Assembly: GCA_020634815.1 (NCBI GenBank)
Contig: JACKBA010000027.1
Coordinates: 24,774 to 88,773, forward strand
Direction of reading: 5' to 3'
From: Caldilineaceae bacterium
GTDB taxonomy: Bacteria; Chloroflexota; Anaerolineae; Caldilineales; Caldilineaceae
Length of the DNA stretch: 64,000 nucleotides
Below the pieces are notes generated by a model that was not told where the DNA came from, did not search any database, and saw only the letters and a list, made by a program, of their open reading frames with translations. How positions within the stretch are numbered: the first letter of the stretch is position 1; the number at the start of each line of letters is the position of its first letter. Below, piece by piece: positions 26,575-35,948 of the stretch. The position numbers and the translations under genes are program-made.

Positions 26575-27933
26575 ATGAACGCGTATTCGCGACACTACAA
26601 CACCATCGTCATCGGCGTGGGCGGGATGGGCAGCGCCGCCTGCTACGAGCTGGCCAAGCGCGGGCAGAGCGTGCTGGGCATCGAGCAGTTCGACATCCCG
26701 CACGACCAGGGTTCGTCGCACGGCTACACGCGCATCATCCGCCTGGCCTACTACGAGCACCCCTCCTACGTCATGCTGCTCAAGCGCGCCTACGAGTTGT
26801 GGGAGGAGATCGAGCGCGTCAGCGGCGAGCGGCTGCTCTACAAGATCGGCTCCATCGACGCCGGCCCCGCCGACTCGTGGGTCTTCAAGGGGTCGTTCCA
26901 ATCCGTCGTGCAGATGGGCATTGACCACGAGGTGCTCACCGGCATCGAGCTGAGCAAGCGCTTCCCCGGCTATCGCCTGCCGCAGGACATCATGGCGCTC
27001 TACCAGAAGGACGGCGGCTTCCTCACACCCGAGCGTGGCGTCGTCAGCTATGTCAACGCGGCGATGGCGTTGGGCGCCGAAGTCCACGGCCGCGAGACGG
27101 TGCTGGGCTGGGAGCCGCACAGCGACGGCGTGCGCGTCACCACCGACCGCGCCGTCTACACCGCCGATGCGCTCGTCTTCACCGCCGGCTCGTGGAACAG
27201 CCAGCTCATGCCGTGGCTGCACGGCCTGGCCACGCCCGAGTTGCAGGTGCTCATCTGGATGCAGCCCGAGCGCCCCGAATACTTCCGCCTCGACAACTTC
27301 CCCGTCTTCAACTGCCTGGTGGACGAGGGGCGCTTCTACGGCTTCCCCGTCTTTGGCGTGCCGGGCTTCAAGTTCGGCAAGTATCACCACTTCGAGGAGC
27401 AGGGCCGGCCGCACGAAATCAAGCGCGGGCCGAGCCGCGAGGACGAGGAGATGCTGCGCGACTTCGCCGCCCGCTACTTCCCGCATGCCACCGGCCCGAC
27501 GATGACGCTCAAGGAGTGCATGTTCACCAACGCCCCCGACGGCCATTTCATCGTCGACCTGCACCCGGATCTGCCGCAGGTGAGCTTTGCCTCCGCCTGC
27601 TCCGGCCACGGCTACAAGTTTGCCAGCGTCATCGGCGAGATCCTGGCCGACCTGGCCGAGCGCCGCCAGAGCCGCCACGACATCAGCCTCTTTGCGCTCT
27701 CGCGCTTTGGCGGGCGGCCGAGCAAGATTCATCGCGAAAAGCTGGAACTCATCGAGCGCGGGCTGCCGGCGGGAGAAGGGCACCCGGGGTATGGGAGTGG
27801 CAAAAGGCAATTGTCAATGGGCAATGGGCAACGGTCAATTGTCAACGGGCGGAGCGGCGAGTATGGCAGCGCGTGGGAGGACACGGCGGATCCGCGGTAT
27901 TGGCAGGCGGGGGATGTGACGCCCTTCTGGTAG
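26575..27933 (+). CDS. Sarcosine oxidase/N-methyltryptophan oxidase-like flavoenzyme
   Basis: 452 aa; TTGGAG lies upstream of the ATG. The FAD-binding start is YNTIVIGVGGMGSAACYELAKRG. The MSOX-type segment GSSHGYTRIIRLAYYEHPSY follows, and KECMFTNAPDGHFIVDLHP contains the Cys that covalently holds FAD in this family. It oxidises N-methyl groups of secondary or tertiary amino acids, giving formaldehyde (or methylene-folate with the GcvT partner) and peroxide. Residues after about 400 differ from the family: a repeat-derived stretch (KRQLSMGNGQRSIVNG, bases about 27801-27850) is inserted in frame. The stop codon abuts the stop of the convergent HEPN gene. Confidence 0.88.
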   Translation: MNAYSRHYNTIVIGVGGMGSAACYELAKRGQSVLGIEQFDIPHDQGSSHGYTRIIRLAYYEHPSYVMLLKRAYELWEEIERVSGERLLYKIGSIDAGPADSWVFKGSFQSVVQMGIDHEVLTGIELSKRFPGYRLPQDIMALYQKDGGFLTPERGVVSYVNAAMALGAEVHGRETVLGWEPHSDGVRVTTDRAVYTADALVFTAGSWNSQLMPWLHGLATPELQVLIWMQPERPEYFRLDNFPVFNCLVDEGRFYGFPVFGVPGFKFGKYHHFEEQGRPHEIKRGPSREDEEMLRDFAARYFPHATGPTMTLKECMFTNAPDGHFIVDLHPDLPQVSFASACSGHGYKFASVIGEILADLAERRQSRHDISLFALSRFGGRPSKIHREKLELIERGLPAGEGHPGYGSGKRQLSMGNGQRSIVNGRSGEYGSAWEDTADPRYWQAGDVTPFW

Positions 27934-29391
27934 TCAGGCGCGATAGCTCTCGCTGATCGCCGTGTAGATCTGCCCGCGCAGCGTTTGCAGCCGATCCAGC
28001 GCGTCAAAGCCGATCACCCGGTTGTGCATGACGGCATTGCGCACCGTGACGAGATCGTTGAGTGACCGCTCGATGGCGCGCCAGGTATCGGCGTTGTGGT
28101 TCAGCGCAGTCTGGCGCACGATCTCCGCCAGATCCCGCACCGAAAAGTAGCTGATGAGCGGGTTGAACTCGACCGGCAGCCCGTGACGAACTTCGCCGCG
28201 CCGATATTCCTTGGCCTCACGATAGCCGGGGAAGTGCCTGGTCTCCACATGCTGGCCAATCTGCACCTGTAACATCACATAGCTGCGCACGAGATTCTCG
28301 ATATCGCGCACGAGCTGATAGCCATAGCTGCCCAGAATGTCCAGTTCGGGGACAATCTCGTCGAGGTTCACCCGCTCCAGCGCCGGATCGGCGAGGTCAA
28401 ACTCGGCCAGATGGGCGCGCACGCACAGCTCTGTGAAGGGCGAGAAGAAACGCAGATAGCGAGTCTCGTTGATGGTGACTTCTTGGGCGATGCCAACGGC
28501 CAGCAGCGGCTCCTTGATCCGCTCGTTGGTGTGATGCTCCGCCACACAACGTGTCGTCAGCAGCCGGTGCAGGAGTTTGCGCGAACGCGGCGGGAGCCGG
28601 TGCCAGCCCGACAGCAGTTCGCGCGCCAGGGGTCCATCCTGGGCGATCCGGCGCGTGTGATTCCACAGCGACTGGAGCTGGATCGGTCTCTCGTGCACGG
28701 CGCCCAGCAAGGAACGGGTAACCTCCCAGTGGCCGCCGCCCAACTCGTAGATCACATCGCTGACAATCGGGGTGCCCGCTGCGCCCAGGCTTTCTCTTGT
28801 CATTGTGGCAACGGTCGCACGGTCGACGCCGGTCCACCGCACATAATTGCGCCCCGGCGAATAGGGAAACGAGACGTGAATGCGATCGAAGTAAGCCTCG
28901 ATTTCCTGGTGCCACCAACTGCCGGCGATTGCGTAGACGACCTGGACACTGCGATCGCGCCAGACGCCCTCAAAGTGCCGGATGTCGGAGAAAAGGTCGC
29001 CGGGCCCTTCGTTGCCCAGAAGCAACCCGCCGATGAGTTCGACGAGGACCAGAAATGTCTGGTTCTGTTGGCGGTCACCGACCGAGTTCAGCAGTTCCCA
29101 GAGCGCCTTGTGATTGGGCGGAGGAGTTTCCGTGCCACCGCCTGATATGTAGCCTTGCGCCACGAGTTCGTCGCGGATCAGGTCGCGCAGATCGTCCACT
29201 CGATCGGCGCTGACACGATACGGGCCCAAAATCGACAACCCTTTCGCCGGCCGCGTGGCTTCCGCAAGCTGGCCAAGCAAGGCATCAAACCCGGCACACG
29301 CCGGCCCGTTGATGAAGAGCGCACCGCAAGCACGCTTGCGCAGCAGGTTATCCAGCTTGGCCGTCACATCCAGGGTGGAATCGGCGTTCAT
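27934..29391 (-). CDS. HEPN-domain protein with degenerate P-loop domain; partner of the giant ATPase
   Basis: 485 aa. Residues about 15-330 resemble a P-loop NTPase with eroded motifs: INGPACAGFDALL replaces the Walker A Lys-Ser/Thr, and FLVLVELIGG stands at Walker B. The C-terminal 140 residues look like a Swt1-type HEPN domain: DILGSYGYQLVRDIENLVRS, LISYFSVRDLAEIVR, and VRNAVMHNRV near residue 447, which gives the HEPN R-x4-H RNase motif. HEPN proteins often cut RNA in toxin and antiviral systems. The start overlaps the end of the giant ATPase gene by ATGA (29388-29391), so the two are co-translated. I infer a sensor-effector pair; the target is unknown. Confidence 0.75.
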   Translation of the reverse strand: MNADSTLDVTAKLDNLLRKRACGALFINGPACAGFDALLGQLAEATRPAKGLSILGPYRVSADRVDDLRDLIRDELVAQGYISGGGTETPPPNHKALWELLNSVGDRQQNQTFLVLVELIGGLLLGNEGPGDLFSDIRHFEGVWRDRSVQVVYAIAGSWWHQEIEAYFDRIHVSFPYSPGRNYVRWTGVDRATVATMTRESLGAAGTPIVSDVIYELGGGHWEVTRSLLGAVHERPIQLQSLWNHTRRIAQDGPLARELLSGWHRLPPRSRKLLHRLLTTRCVAEHHTNERIKEPLLAVGIAQEVTINETRYLRFFSPFTELCVRAHLAEFDLADPALERVNLDEIVPELDILGSYGYQLVRDIENLVRSYVMLQVQIGQHVETRHFPGYREAKEYRRGEVRHGLPVEFNPLISYFSVRDLAEIVRQTALNHNADTWRAIERSLNDLVTVRNAVMHNRVIGFDALDRLQTLRGQIYTAISESYRA

Positions 29392-32300
29392 GCGCGCAGC
29401 ACCTCCTCCACCTCATCTTCCAGTTCCGCCACGTGCCGGGTTTCCTCCAGGCGGCTGAGAATGAGCGGATAGTCGGGGACGGCGAACTCGTACATGTTCG
29501 CCTTTGTCTCATTGACAACGCTGGTGACCTGTAGCCGGCGCAGGCTCTCTTCGATGATCTGGCGGGGAATCTCGACCCGACTCAGGCGCGCGACTTCGGC
29601 AAATTGCTCAAAGGTGAGCCGGCGGCTTTCCCTGGCGCGATCGGCGATCAATAGAATCAGAAGATGCGCCACCGGGTCGAGATTCATCTTGAGCGTCTTG
29701 CGGACATGGGCGACGAACGAATAGCTGGGGTCGTCGTCGAAGAAGACCGCCTTGACATCTTCGCGGCGCACTGTCTGGTCGCCGCGCGCCGCGACACGTT
29801 CCTGCAGCTTCGAGCAGAAGTGCTGCACGAAGTCCGGATGCCCGCCGGTGCGCTCGACGATCAACTGCGGGATCATGCTGCTTTCGAAGTGCCAGCCAAG
29901 CACTTCCCAGAAGCCCTCGCGCACAATCTCTTCGGCATGTTCGGGCTTCAGGTTGGGAACCGGGCCGGTGTCATGGAACATGCGGCCCCACGGGTCATCG
30001 GCGCCGGAATAGGGACCGCGCCCGCTCAGGCAATCGTAGAGCGACATGAAGCCGGCCACGACGATCCGCAGCCGGTCGCCGTGGCGATCGGAGAGCGCGC
30101 GCAACGTCTCGATCAAGAGGTGTCGTGTCTGAGTGCTCTTGATGTAGCGATCGATCTCGTCGAACAGCAGCACGACGCGCAGGTCGGGATCGCTGTCCAG
30201 CTGCTCGTGCAGCGCCACCGCAAGGCTTTGCAGGTCGACGACGCCATCGAGGCCAAGCTGGCGGGCGATCTCCTTTGCCACCGCATCATCGTGCCAGACG
30301 CTGCGCCCACCTTCGAATGAGTGCTGTACGATCTGAACATGCTCGCGCTGGGCGAGGCGGTCGTGGGCCACGGAGAGAATCGAACTCTTGCCAATGCGCC
30401 GGCCGCCGTAGAGCGCAACGTTGTTGGTGCCATCGACCACCTGGCGGATCAGGTCTTCGCGCCCCACAAAGATGCCCGTGCGCGGCTCGACGGCCTTCTC
30501 GACACGAAAGACCTCCGTGTTGGCAGCGTTCTGGGCGTTGATCATGATCGAGCGCAGAATGCCGATCGCCCGGCGCTGTTCGCGCTCGGCCAGAACCATG
30601 CGCGTCAGGATGGCATCGTCGACAATCACAAGCCCTGCGTTGCGCCGCCCGCGCTCCAACCGTTCGCGCAGTTTGGCCGTGCAGCCCGGCATCAACAAGA
30701 TCACGAAGCGATCGTCCAACCACTGATTGTCATCGATCAAGGTCTCGATGAGCCCAATCTGCTGCGGTTGCGGCGGGTTGCCGGGCGCCGCCAGCACCAC
30801 GCAGTTGCGTTCCAGCGAGGGCGATTTGGGCAGCTTCAGCCGATAGATGCCGAAATGGATCGGCTGGGTGACGACGATGTGGCGATTGTCCTGGCCAAAT
30901 ACCTGCGCAAGCTGAACCATGAGAGCGAACTTCTGAATGAGCTTTTGTACAAGTGTGCGCTCGGGTGCGCTCATCTCATCGGTCAGCATTTTCTTGCTGT
31001 CCAACAGACTATGCCAATGATGGAGCAATTCCGTACGCGTTTCAACGCGCGATTCGTCGAATGTGGCAGGGTTGAGGCCAAGTTCGGCCAGATCGCGTCG
31101 TTCCAGTAATTCCATCACCTTTGCAGAGTCGAGCACGGGGCGGGCTGTCTGCGTCTGAGTAAGTGCATCATGCAATTCCAGGGCCAATGCCGTCGTCTTG
31201 TCGATGGGCCACGAGTCATGTTCGGCCTGGTAGAGAAGTTGGTCGCAATAGCTGCCGACCGCAGCAAAGATCTCCGTGGTCGCTGACGGCGCGGACATAG
31301 CTGCCATCTGCGCTTGCTGGAGACCACGCATCGCGCTCTCGAAAGAGCTGGGGGGCATGTTGGCGCGCTGCTGAAATAGCAGCGACTGTAGCTCCTGCGT
31401 CCTTCCAAAAAGCACGGCCACGCGTTCCTGGTGGCGTGCCTCCGCTAGTCGCCGCTGTTCGCGGTGCGATTCCAATTGTGCGTTGAGATCACGCTGAAGT
31501 AGCAGCCATCGTCCGTTCCGGCTATCCGCCTGCCAGCTTGGAAGTTCGCCGCCCATCTCCAGCAGATCGGCATAGAGCGTTGCTGTCTTGCGGCTCAACT
31601 GGTCGTCAAGCTGCTGCGCTTGCTGCACCAGCTTGACGTCGATCTCGTTGGCAAAGAGGAGCACCTGGCTCGGCGCATGCAGGGCAAGGAGCGTTTCCGC
31701 CGTGTCAGCCAGCGAATCCGGCGGTTCGGCAATGTCGTTGAGCAGCATGTGCCACAGCTTGCGCCAATCAATTCTGTGGCTGGCCAGTTCTGCGGCGGTG
31801 GTCGGTAGGCGCCGCACCAACGGCGCCTGGCTGAGCAGCGCGTGCTCCACAAGTGCGGCGCCTTCCAGAAGCGCTGCGCCATCGTCCCGTTCGCCAATCG
31901 CCGTTTGGGATGCGCTGACGAGCATCTCTACGCGCAACTCGCCGGAGATTACCTCCGGCGCAAAGTGCTGGCCAAGCTCTTCGCACAGCGTCTCGAGGGA
32001 GAAGTCATTGGCGGCGGCAAGCAATGCACCCGCCACATTGGCGATCGCCTCGGCGTAGCTGCGCAGCGTGCCGGCGCAGTCGGTCACGATATGCAGTGAC
32101 GCCCGCCGGATGTGCGGCGAACTGTCGTCGATGCCTTCGCCGACAATTCCTTCTTCGTGGCGTTGGTACGTTGCCTCCTCGGTCAGGTCGAGGGCCAGCC
32201 GCTCGCACGCTGTGATCACCTGGCGCAACTGTGGCTCGTCGGGCAGAGGGCCTCCCTGTGCCACCTTGGTCTCAAGCGTGCGCAGGTCGCGCAGCCTTTT

Positions 32301-34421
32301 GTCGTACCAGGGCAGCAACACCTTGTTGAGCAGCCTGGCAATGCGCGCGTCGTTGCTGCGCGCCTTCAGGTAGAGACCCCGCTCCTGGACCAAAAACTGC
32401 GCGGCGACGTCCCGCGCCGCGGCCATTGCGTCGAACTGCTTTTGCATCTCGGCGTTTGAACGGATGACGAAGGCGTGGTCCAGCAGGAACATTTCCCATA
32501 ACTGCCGCCACTTGGCCATGCGCACATCTGGCCACTCCGGTAGCGTCAGCCACAACATTTCCTTGGGAAGATTGGCAGGCCCGGCTTGCTGAGCACGCAG
32601 CAGTGCAATCGCCCAGCGCATCGCGGCGGTTTGGGTTGCCGGCTGCCAACTCGCTTCAAGCGTGCTATAGAGCAGGTTGAGCAACCGGCCGCCATCTGGC
32701 GACGCGGTCAAGCGGGCGGCGCCTTCCAGCAGAGCACGCACGCTGGTGTCGGGCAGCGGCAGGCGCTCCTCTTCTACCAGTGTCAACGCACTGACCAGCA
32801 GAAATATCTCCTCGTTTCGCCTGTCGCAAGCAAGGCGGTCAAGCAGCGCGGTGAATGTATCCACCTGCCAATCGTGGCGCAATCTCTGCGCAAGTTCTGC
32901 GGCAGAAACGTTGGCGCGTGCTGCCGCTAACTCTTCAATCCGCTGCTTTGCCGCGGCGGCCACGGCCACAAGCTGCTCTGCAGGCCAGAGTTCGATGCGC
33001 TTCTCTCGGATACTGGCAAGCTTGACTTGATCCGTCAGTAGATCGTCGGTGTGCATTCCCAGGTCGCGCAACTGCTTTGCTTGCTGGAGCAGCACCTGAG
33101 CGATGGCGTAGCGAGCGGAATCGTACGCTTGTGCCAACTGTGTGGACTCTGCCTCAAGTGCGCTACAGGCTGCCCGGATCGCACTGAGCTGGTCGCTTGG
33201 CGCTACCCCGTGTTCGCCAGCCACTACGCCGCCGGGGTATTCCTCCGGTACGAGTACGGCAAGGCTGCGGCGCAACTCGTGCTGCTTCTTCAAACCGTTC
33301 AGCCACTGTTCGTACGCTGCCTCGCGGGAGCGATCGTACTCTTCGATCTTATCGATGCAGGCGATGACGCGCGCAAAGTGCTGCGGCAGGGTGAAAGGTT
33401 GCTTCGTATCCCAATCCAGCGTGATCCCGGGTCGGCTGATCCTCCAGTCGTTACGTGCGGCCACTTCCTGCTTGAGCCATTCATTCAAGTCTTCCAGGTC
33501 GGGGGCAACCGCCAGGGTTTTCAGGATGGAGTCCGTAGCGACCTTGATCAATCTCTGCGCAGACTCCGCTATCGTCGTGAGGCTACCCTGCGCGATTTGG
33601 CGCCCCAGATCGGCGTGCTGGGCTGCCAAGTCATCGTGCGCTTCCTTGATCATCGTGCCCCAATGGACCAAGTACGGCCGCCCATCGTGAACGCTCCAGT
33701 CAATCGGCTCGAACTCTTGTGTCTCGCCAGCAACCGCCTCTGTGTTCGGCGCGCCGGGCTGCGGGCTAGTCTCTTCGCTGGCCGCAGCCTCCATTGGTAC
33801 TGTGGCGACCTCCTCTTTCGGCGCTCCTTGGGCGGCCGGCAGCCGGTGGATCGCCGAACCTCGCGATGCAGCATACTTTCGAATCGCCGTAAAGGCTCCT
33901 GAGGGGCCTGCCGGCAGGAGCGAACTCGCGCAGACATAGATCAGCTTCAGAACCTCTGCCGGCTCCTGATTCTCTGTACCTGCCGGACCTGGGATCTGCA
34001 GCCAGGCCGGATCGATCGAACCAAGGTCAGCAGCATAGTTGCCGTTCATGCCGTAGCTGGTCAACTCAGGTGTAAAGACGCTGCCTGCCAAGAGATTGCC
34101 GCTCGACTTCAGTGAGTCGACGAGCGCATTGATCTGCTTGCGACGCCCATCGGACCAAACAAGCATTACTGCCTTTGCCAACTCCTCGTCGCCAATGCGT
34201 CCAACTTTCTGCAGTTGCTTCAACGCTTCTTGTAGAACCGGGATGCTGACATTGTCGGGCTTCACCAGCCCGCACCTGACCATGTTCTGGCGCAGCGCCT
34301 CCTGATATTGTTTGGGCGAGCGTGGCAGAAAGCGGCGCACGTCTCCCGCCACAATGCGCCACACCTTCTGCATTCCGGCTTGGTGCTCGAGCATGAGCCA
34401 CGGCATGAAGTAATCGTTCAT
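29388..34421 (-). CDS. Giant AAA/STAND-like ATPase (1677 aa) with long helical N-terminal region
   Basis: The first 1300 residues are mainly predicted helical, without recognised enzymatic motifs. They include an Ala/Pro/Glu-rich linker near 200-235 and coiled-coil-like stretches. A small alpha/beta unit (about 1190-1290; CVVLAAPGNPPQPQQ, FVILLMPG) precedes the ATPase. FVGREDLIRQVVDG is the usual lead-in of AAA_16/STAND modules. Walker A is YGGRRIGKSSIL near 1337 and Walker B RVVLLFDEIDRYI near 1412. A winged-helix-like end follows (FAEVARLSRVEIPRQIIEESL). No signal peptide or membrane helix. It forms a tight operon with the HEPN gene. Architecture (large sensing scaffold plus C-terminal switch ATPase) fits phage-defence or stress-sensor proteins, but I recognise no named family for the N-terminal part. 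Confidence 0.75.
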   Translation of the reverse strand: MNDYFMPWLMLEHQAGMQKVWRIVAGDVRRFLPRSPKQYQEALRQNMVRCGLVKPDNVSIPVLQEALKQLQKVGRIGDEELAKAVMLVWSDGRRKQINALVDSLKSSGNLLAGSVFTPELTSYGMNGNYAADLGSIDPAWLQIPGPAGTENQEPAEVLKLIYVCASSLLPAGPSGAFTAIRKYAASRGSAIHRLPAAQGAPKEEVATVPMEAAASEETSPQPGAPNTEAVAGETQEFEPIDWSVHDGRPYLVHWGTMIKEAHDDLAAQHADLGRQIAQGSLTTIAESAQRLIKVATDSILKTLAVAPDLEDLNEWLKQEVAARNDWRISRPGITLDWDTKQPFTLPQHFARVIACIDKIEEYDRSREAAYEQWLNGLKKQHELRRSLAVLVPEEYPGGVVAGEHGVAPSDQLSAIRAACSALEAESTQLAQAYDSARYAIAQVLLQQAKQLRDLGMHTDDLLTDQVKLASIREKRIELWPAEQLVAVAAAAKQRIEELAAARANVSAAELAQRLRHDWQVDTFTALLDRLACDRRNEEIFLLVSALTLVEEERLPLPDTSVRALLEGAARLTASPDGGRLLNLLYSTLEASWQPATQTAAMRWAIALLRAQQAGPANLPKEMLWLTLPEWPDVRMAKWRQLWEMFLLDHAFVIRSNAEMQKQFDAMAAARDVAAQFLVQERGLYLKARSNDARIARLLNKVLLPWYDKRLRDLRTLETKVAQGGPLPDEPQLRQVITACERLALDLTEEATYQRHEEGIVGEGIDDSSPHIRRASLHIVTDCAGTLRSYAEAIANVAGALLAAANDFSLETLCEELGQHFAPEVISGELRVEMLVSASQTAIGERDDGAALLEGAALVEHALLSQAPLVRRLPTTAAELASHRIDWRKLWHMLLNDIAEPPDSLADTAETLLALHAPSQVLLFANEIDVKLVQQAQQLDDQLSRKTATLYADLLEMGGELPSWQADSRNGRWLLLQRDLNAQLESHREQRRLAEARHQERVAVLFGRTQELQSLLFQQRANMPPSSFESAMRGLQQAQMAAMSAPSATTEIFAAVGSYCDQLLYQAEHDSWPIDKTTALALELHDALTQTQTARPVLDSAKVMELLERRDLAELGLNPATFDESRVETRTELLHHWHSLLDSKKMLTDEMSAPERTLVQKLIQKFALMVQLAQVFGQDNRHIVVTQPIHFGIYRLKLPKSPSLERNCVVLAAPGNPPQPQQIGLIETLIDDNQWLDDRFVILLMPGCTAKLRERLERGRRNAGLVIVDDAILTRMVLAEREQRRAIGILRSIMINAQNAANTEVFRVEKAVEPRTGIFVGREDLIRQVVDGTNNVALYGGRRIGKSSILSVAHDRLAQREHVQIVQHSFEGGRSVWHDDAVAKEIARQLGLDGVVDLQSLAVALHEQLDSDPDLRVVLLFDEIDRYIKSTQTRHLLIETLRALSDRHGDRLRIVVAGFMSLYDCLSGRGPYSGADDPWGRMFHDTGPVPNLKPEHAEEIVREGFWEVLGWHFESSMIPQLIVERTGGHPDFVQHFCSKLQERVAARGDQTVRREDVKAVFFDDDPSYSFVAHVRKTLKMNLDPVAHLLILLIADRARESRRLTFEQFAEVARLSRVEIPRQIIEESLRRLQVTSVVNETKANMYEFAVPDYPLILSRLEETRHVAELEDEVEEVLRA

Positions 34422-34621
34422 AAACCAAGTTGCTCCCTGTCTCTCTTGGTTGAATCAATGTCGCTGGTTAGAATGAACAAGTACATTGGGCTAGTACTTC
34501 GGGCGGGAAGGCGTGCGAGCGGCCGCACTCATGCTTACTGTGTCGCATGCTTTGTAAGCATAGCGTAAGTCTTTGAGGCAGTCAATGCCTTTCATTGGGC
34601 AAGCAAAGGATTCCGGCAAGC

Positions 34622-35896
34622 ATGAAAAACCTGTACAGTTCGCTTCCACGGTACCTGGCGCTGCTGGCTGGCACCTTCTTGTTAGCCGCCTGCGGCTTCG
34701 GCGCCCAGCCTACACCAACGCCCGAGCCCGTCACTCTGCGCTACGTCACCTTTGCCGGGCTCGACGCGGCCGAGCAGGCGCTCATCGATGCCTTCCGCAC
34801 CAGCCATCCCTCCGTGACGGTCGCGACCGAGACCTACAACCGCGCGCCGGAGGAATACCTGACCAGCACGCCGCCGCCCGACCTCATGCTGATCACGCCG
34901 GGCGAGTTCCTTGACGGCGCCATCGACCGCAACGCCCTGGTGGACCTCTCTGACCTGTGGCAGCAGGCGGGCGTCGACGCGCAGGTGGCAGGCGCGCTGG
35001 CCGTGCTGAGCGAGCGCGGCGGCAAGCAATACTACGTGCCCACCGGCTACAACTGGAATGGCATCTACTACAACAAGCAGATCTTCGAGCAGTACGGGAT
35101 CGAGCCGCCGCGCACGTGGGACGAATTCACGCAGCTCGCCGAGACGCTCTGGCTGGAAGGGATCACGCCCTTCGCCATCAGCGGCGGCGACCCCTTCATG
35201 GGCACGCTCTGGCTCGACTACCTCAACCTGCGCCTGAACGGCCCGGCCTTTCACAAGGAATTTCTCGCCGGCGACGTGCCCTACGACGACCCGCGCATCC
35301 GCACCATCTTCGAGTTGTGGGCTTCGCTGGTAGAAAAGGGCTACTTCCTGCAAACGTCCGCCTCCATGGGCATCGACGATGCGCTGGCCGCGGTGGCGCC
35401 CTCGGCGGCGTCGATTTCCCCGCAGGCGGCCATGGTGCTCTCCGGTCCGGCCTTCCTCGGCGCGCTCGCACCGGCGCAGCGCGAGCAACTCGGCTTCTTC
35501 CCCTTTCCCATCCTCGACACGGCCCAGCCACCCGCCGAGGTGGTCATGGCCATCGGCTACATGATCCCATCGGCGGCCCCGCACCGCGACGAGGCACTGG
35601 CCTTTGCCGGCGTGCTGGCTTCCGACGAAGGCCGCGACCTCATGGCGCAGGACATCGCCGGCAGCGGTCTCTACGCCCCCTTCTTCGGCGATCCAGACGC
35701 GCTGCCCGACAGCGTGCGCCAAGGGGTAGACCTTGTGCAAAGTGCCCAGGCATTGACGGCCCCCTACTACATGAGCGTCCCGGCGCGCATGTGGCCGGCG
35801 CTCATCGCTATGCAGCGCCGCCTGCTGACCGAGCCAGGCAGCGGGCAGGTGTTTGATTTGGATGGATTGTTGGCGACGCTGGAGACGGCGCGGTAG
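34622..35896 (+). CDS. Extracellular solute-binding lipoprotein, family 1 (sugar type), orphan
   Basis: 424 aa from the ATG at 34622. Lipoprotein signal LALLAGTFLLAAC with lipobox LAAC, then a Thr/Pro linker (AQPTPTPEPVTLR). The mature part has family-1 features: GYNWNGIYYNKQIFEQYGI, PRTWDEFTQLAETLW, and a C-terminal SAAPHRDEALAFAGVLASDEG. It binds a sugar or similar solute on the outer face. No permease or ATPase gene adjoins it; it is isolated between two accessory gene clusters. A degraded copy of its last 30 or so codons lies at 44946-45041, on the far side of the second cluster. Confidence 0.88.
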   Translation: MKNLYSSLPRYLALLAGTFLLAACGFGAQPTPTPEPVTLRYVTFAGLDAAEQALIDAFRTSHPSVTVATETYNRAPEEYLTSTPPPDLMLITPGEFLDGAIDRNALVDLSDLWQQAGVDAQVAGALAVLSERGGKQYYVPTGYNWNGIYYNKQIFEQYGIEPPRTWDEFTQLAETLWLEGITPFAISGGDPFMGTLWLDYLNLRLNGPAFHKEFLAGDVPYDDPRIRTIFELWASLVEKGYFLQTSASMGIDDALAAVAPSAASISPQAAMVLSGPAFLGALAPAQREQLGFFPFPILDTAQPPAEVVMAIGYMIPSAAPHRDEALAFAGVLASDEGRDLMAQDIAGSGLYAPFFGDPDALPDSVRQGVDLVQSAQALTAPYYMSVPARMWPALIAMQRRLLTEPGSGQVFDLDGLLATLETAR

Positions 35897-35948
35897 ATGC
35901 CTCCGCTACAATATGATCAGTCGAGATCGACGCGTTCGACAGTTGAGG

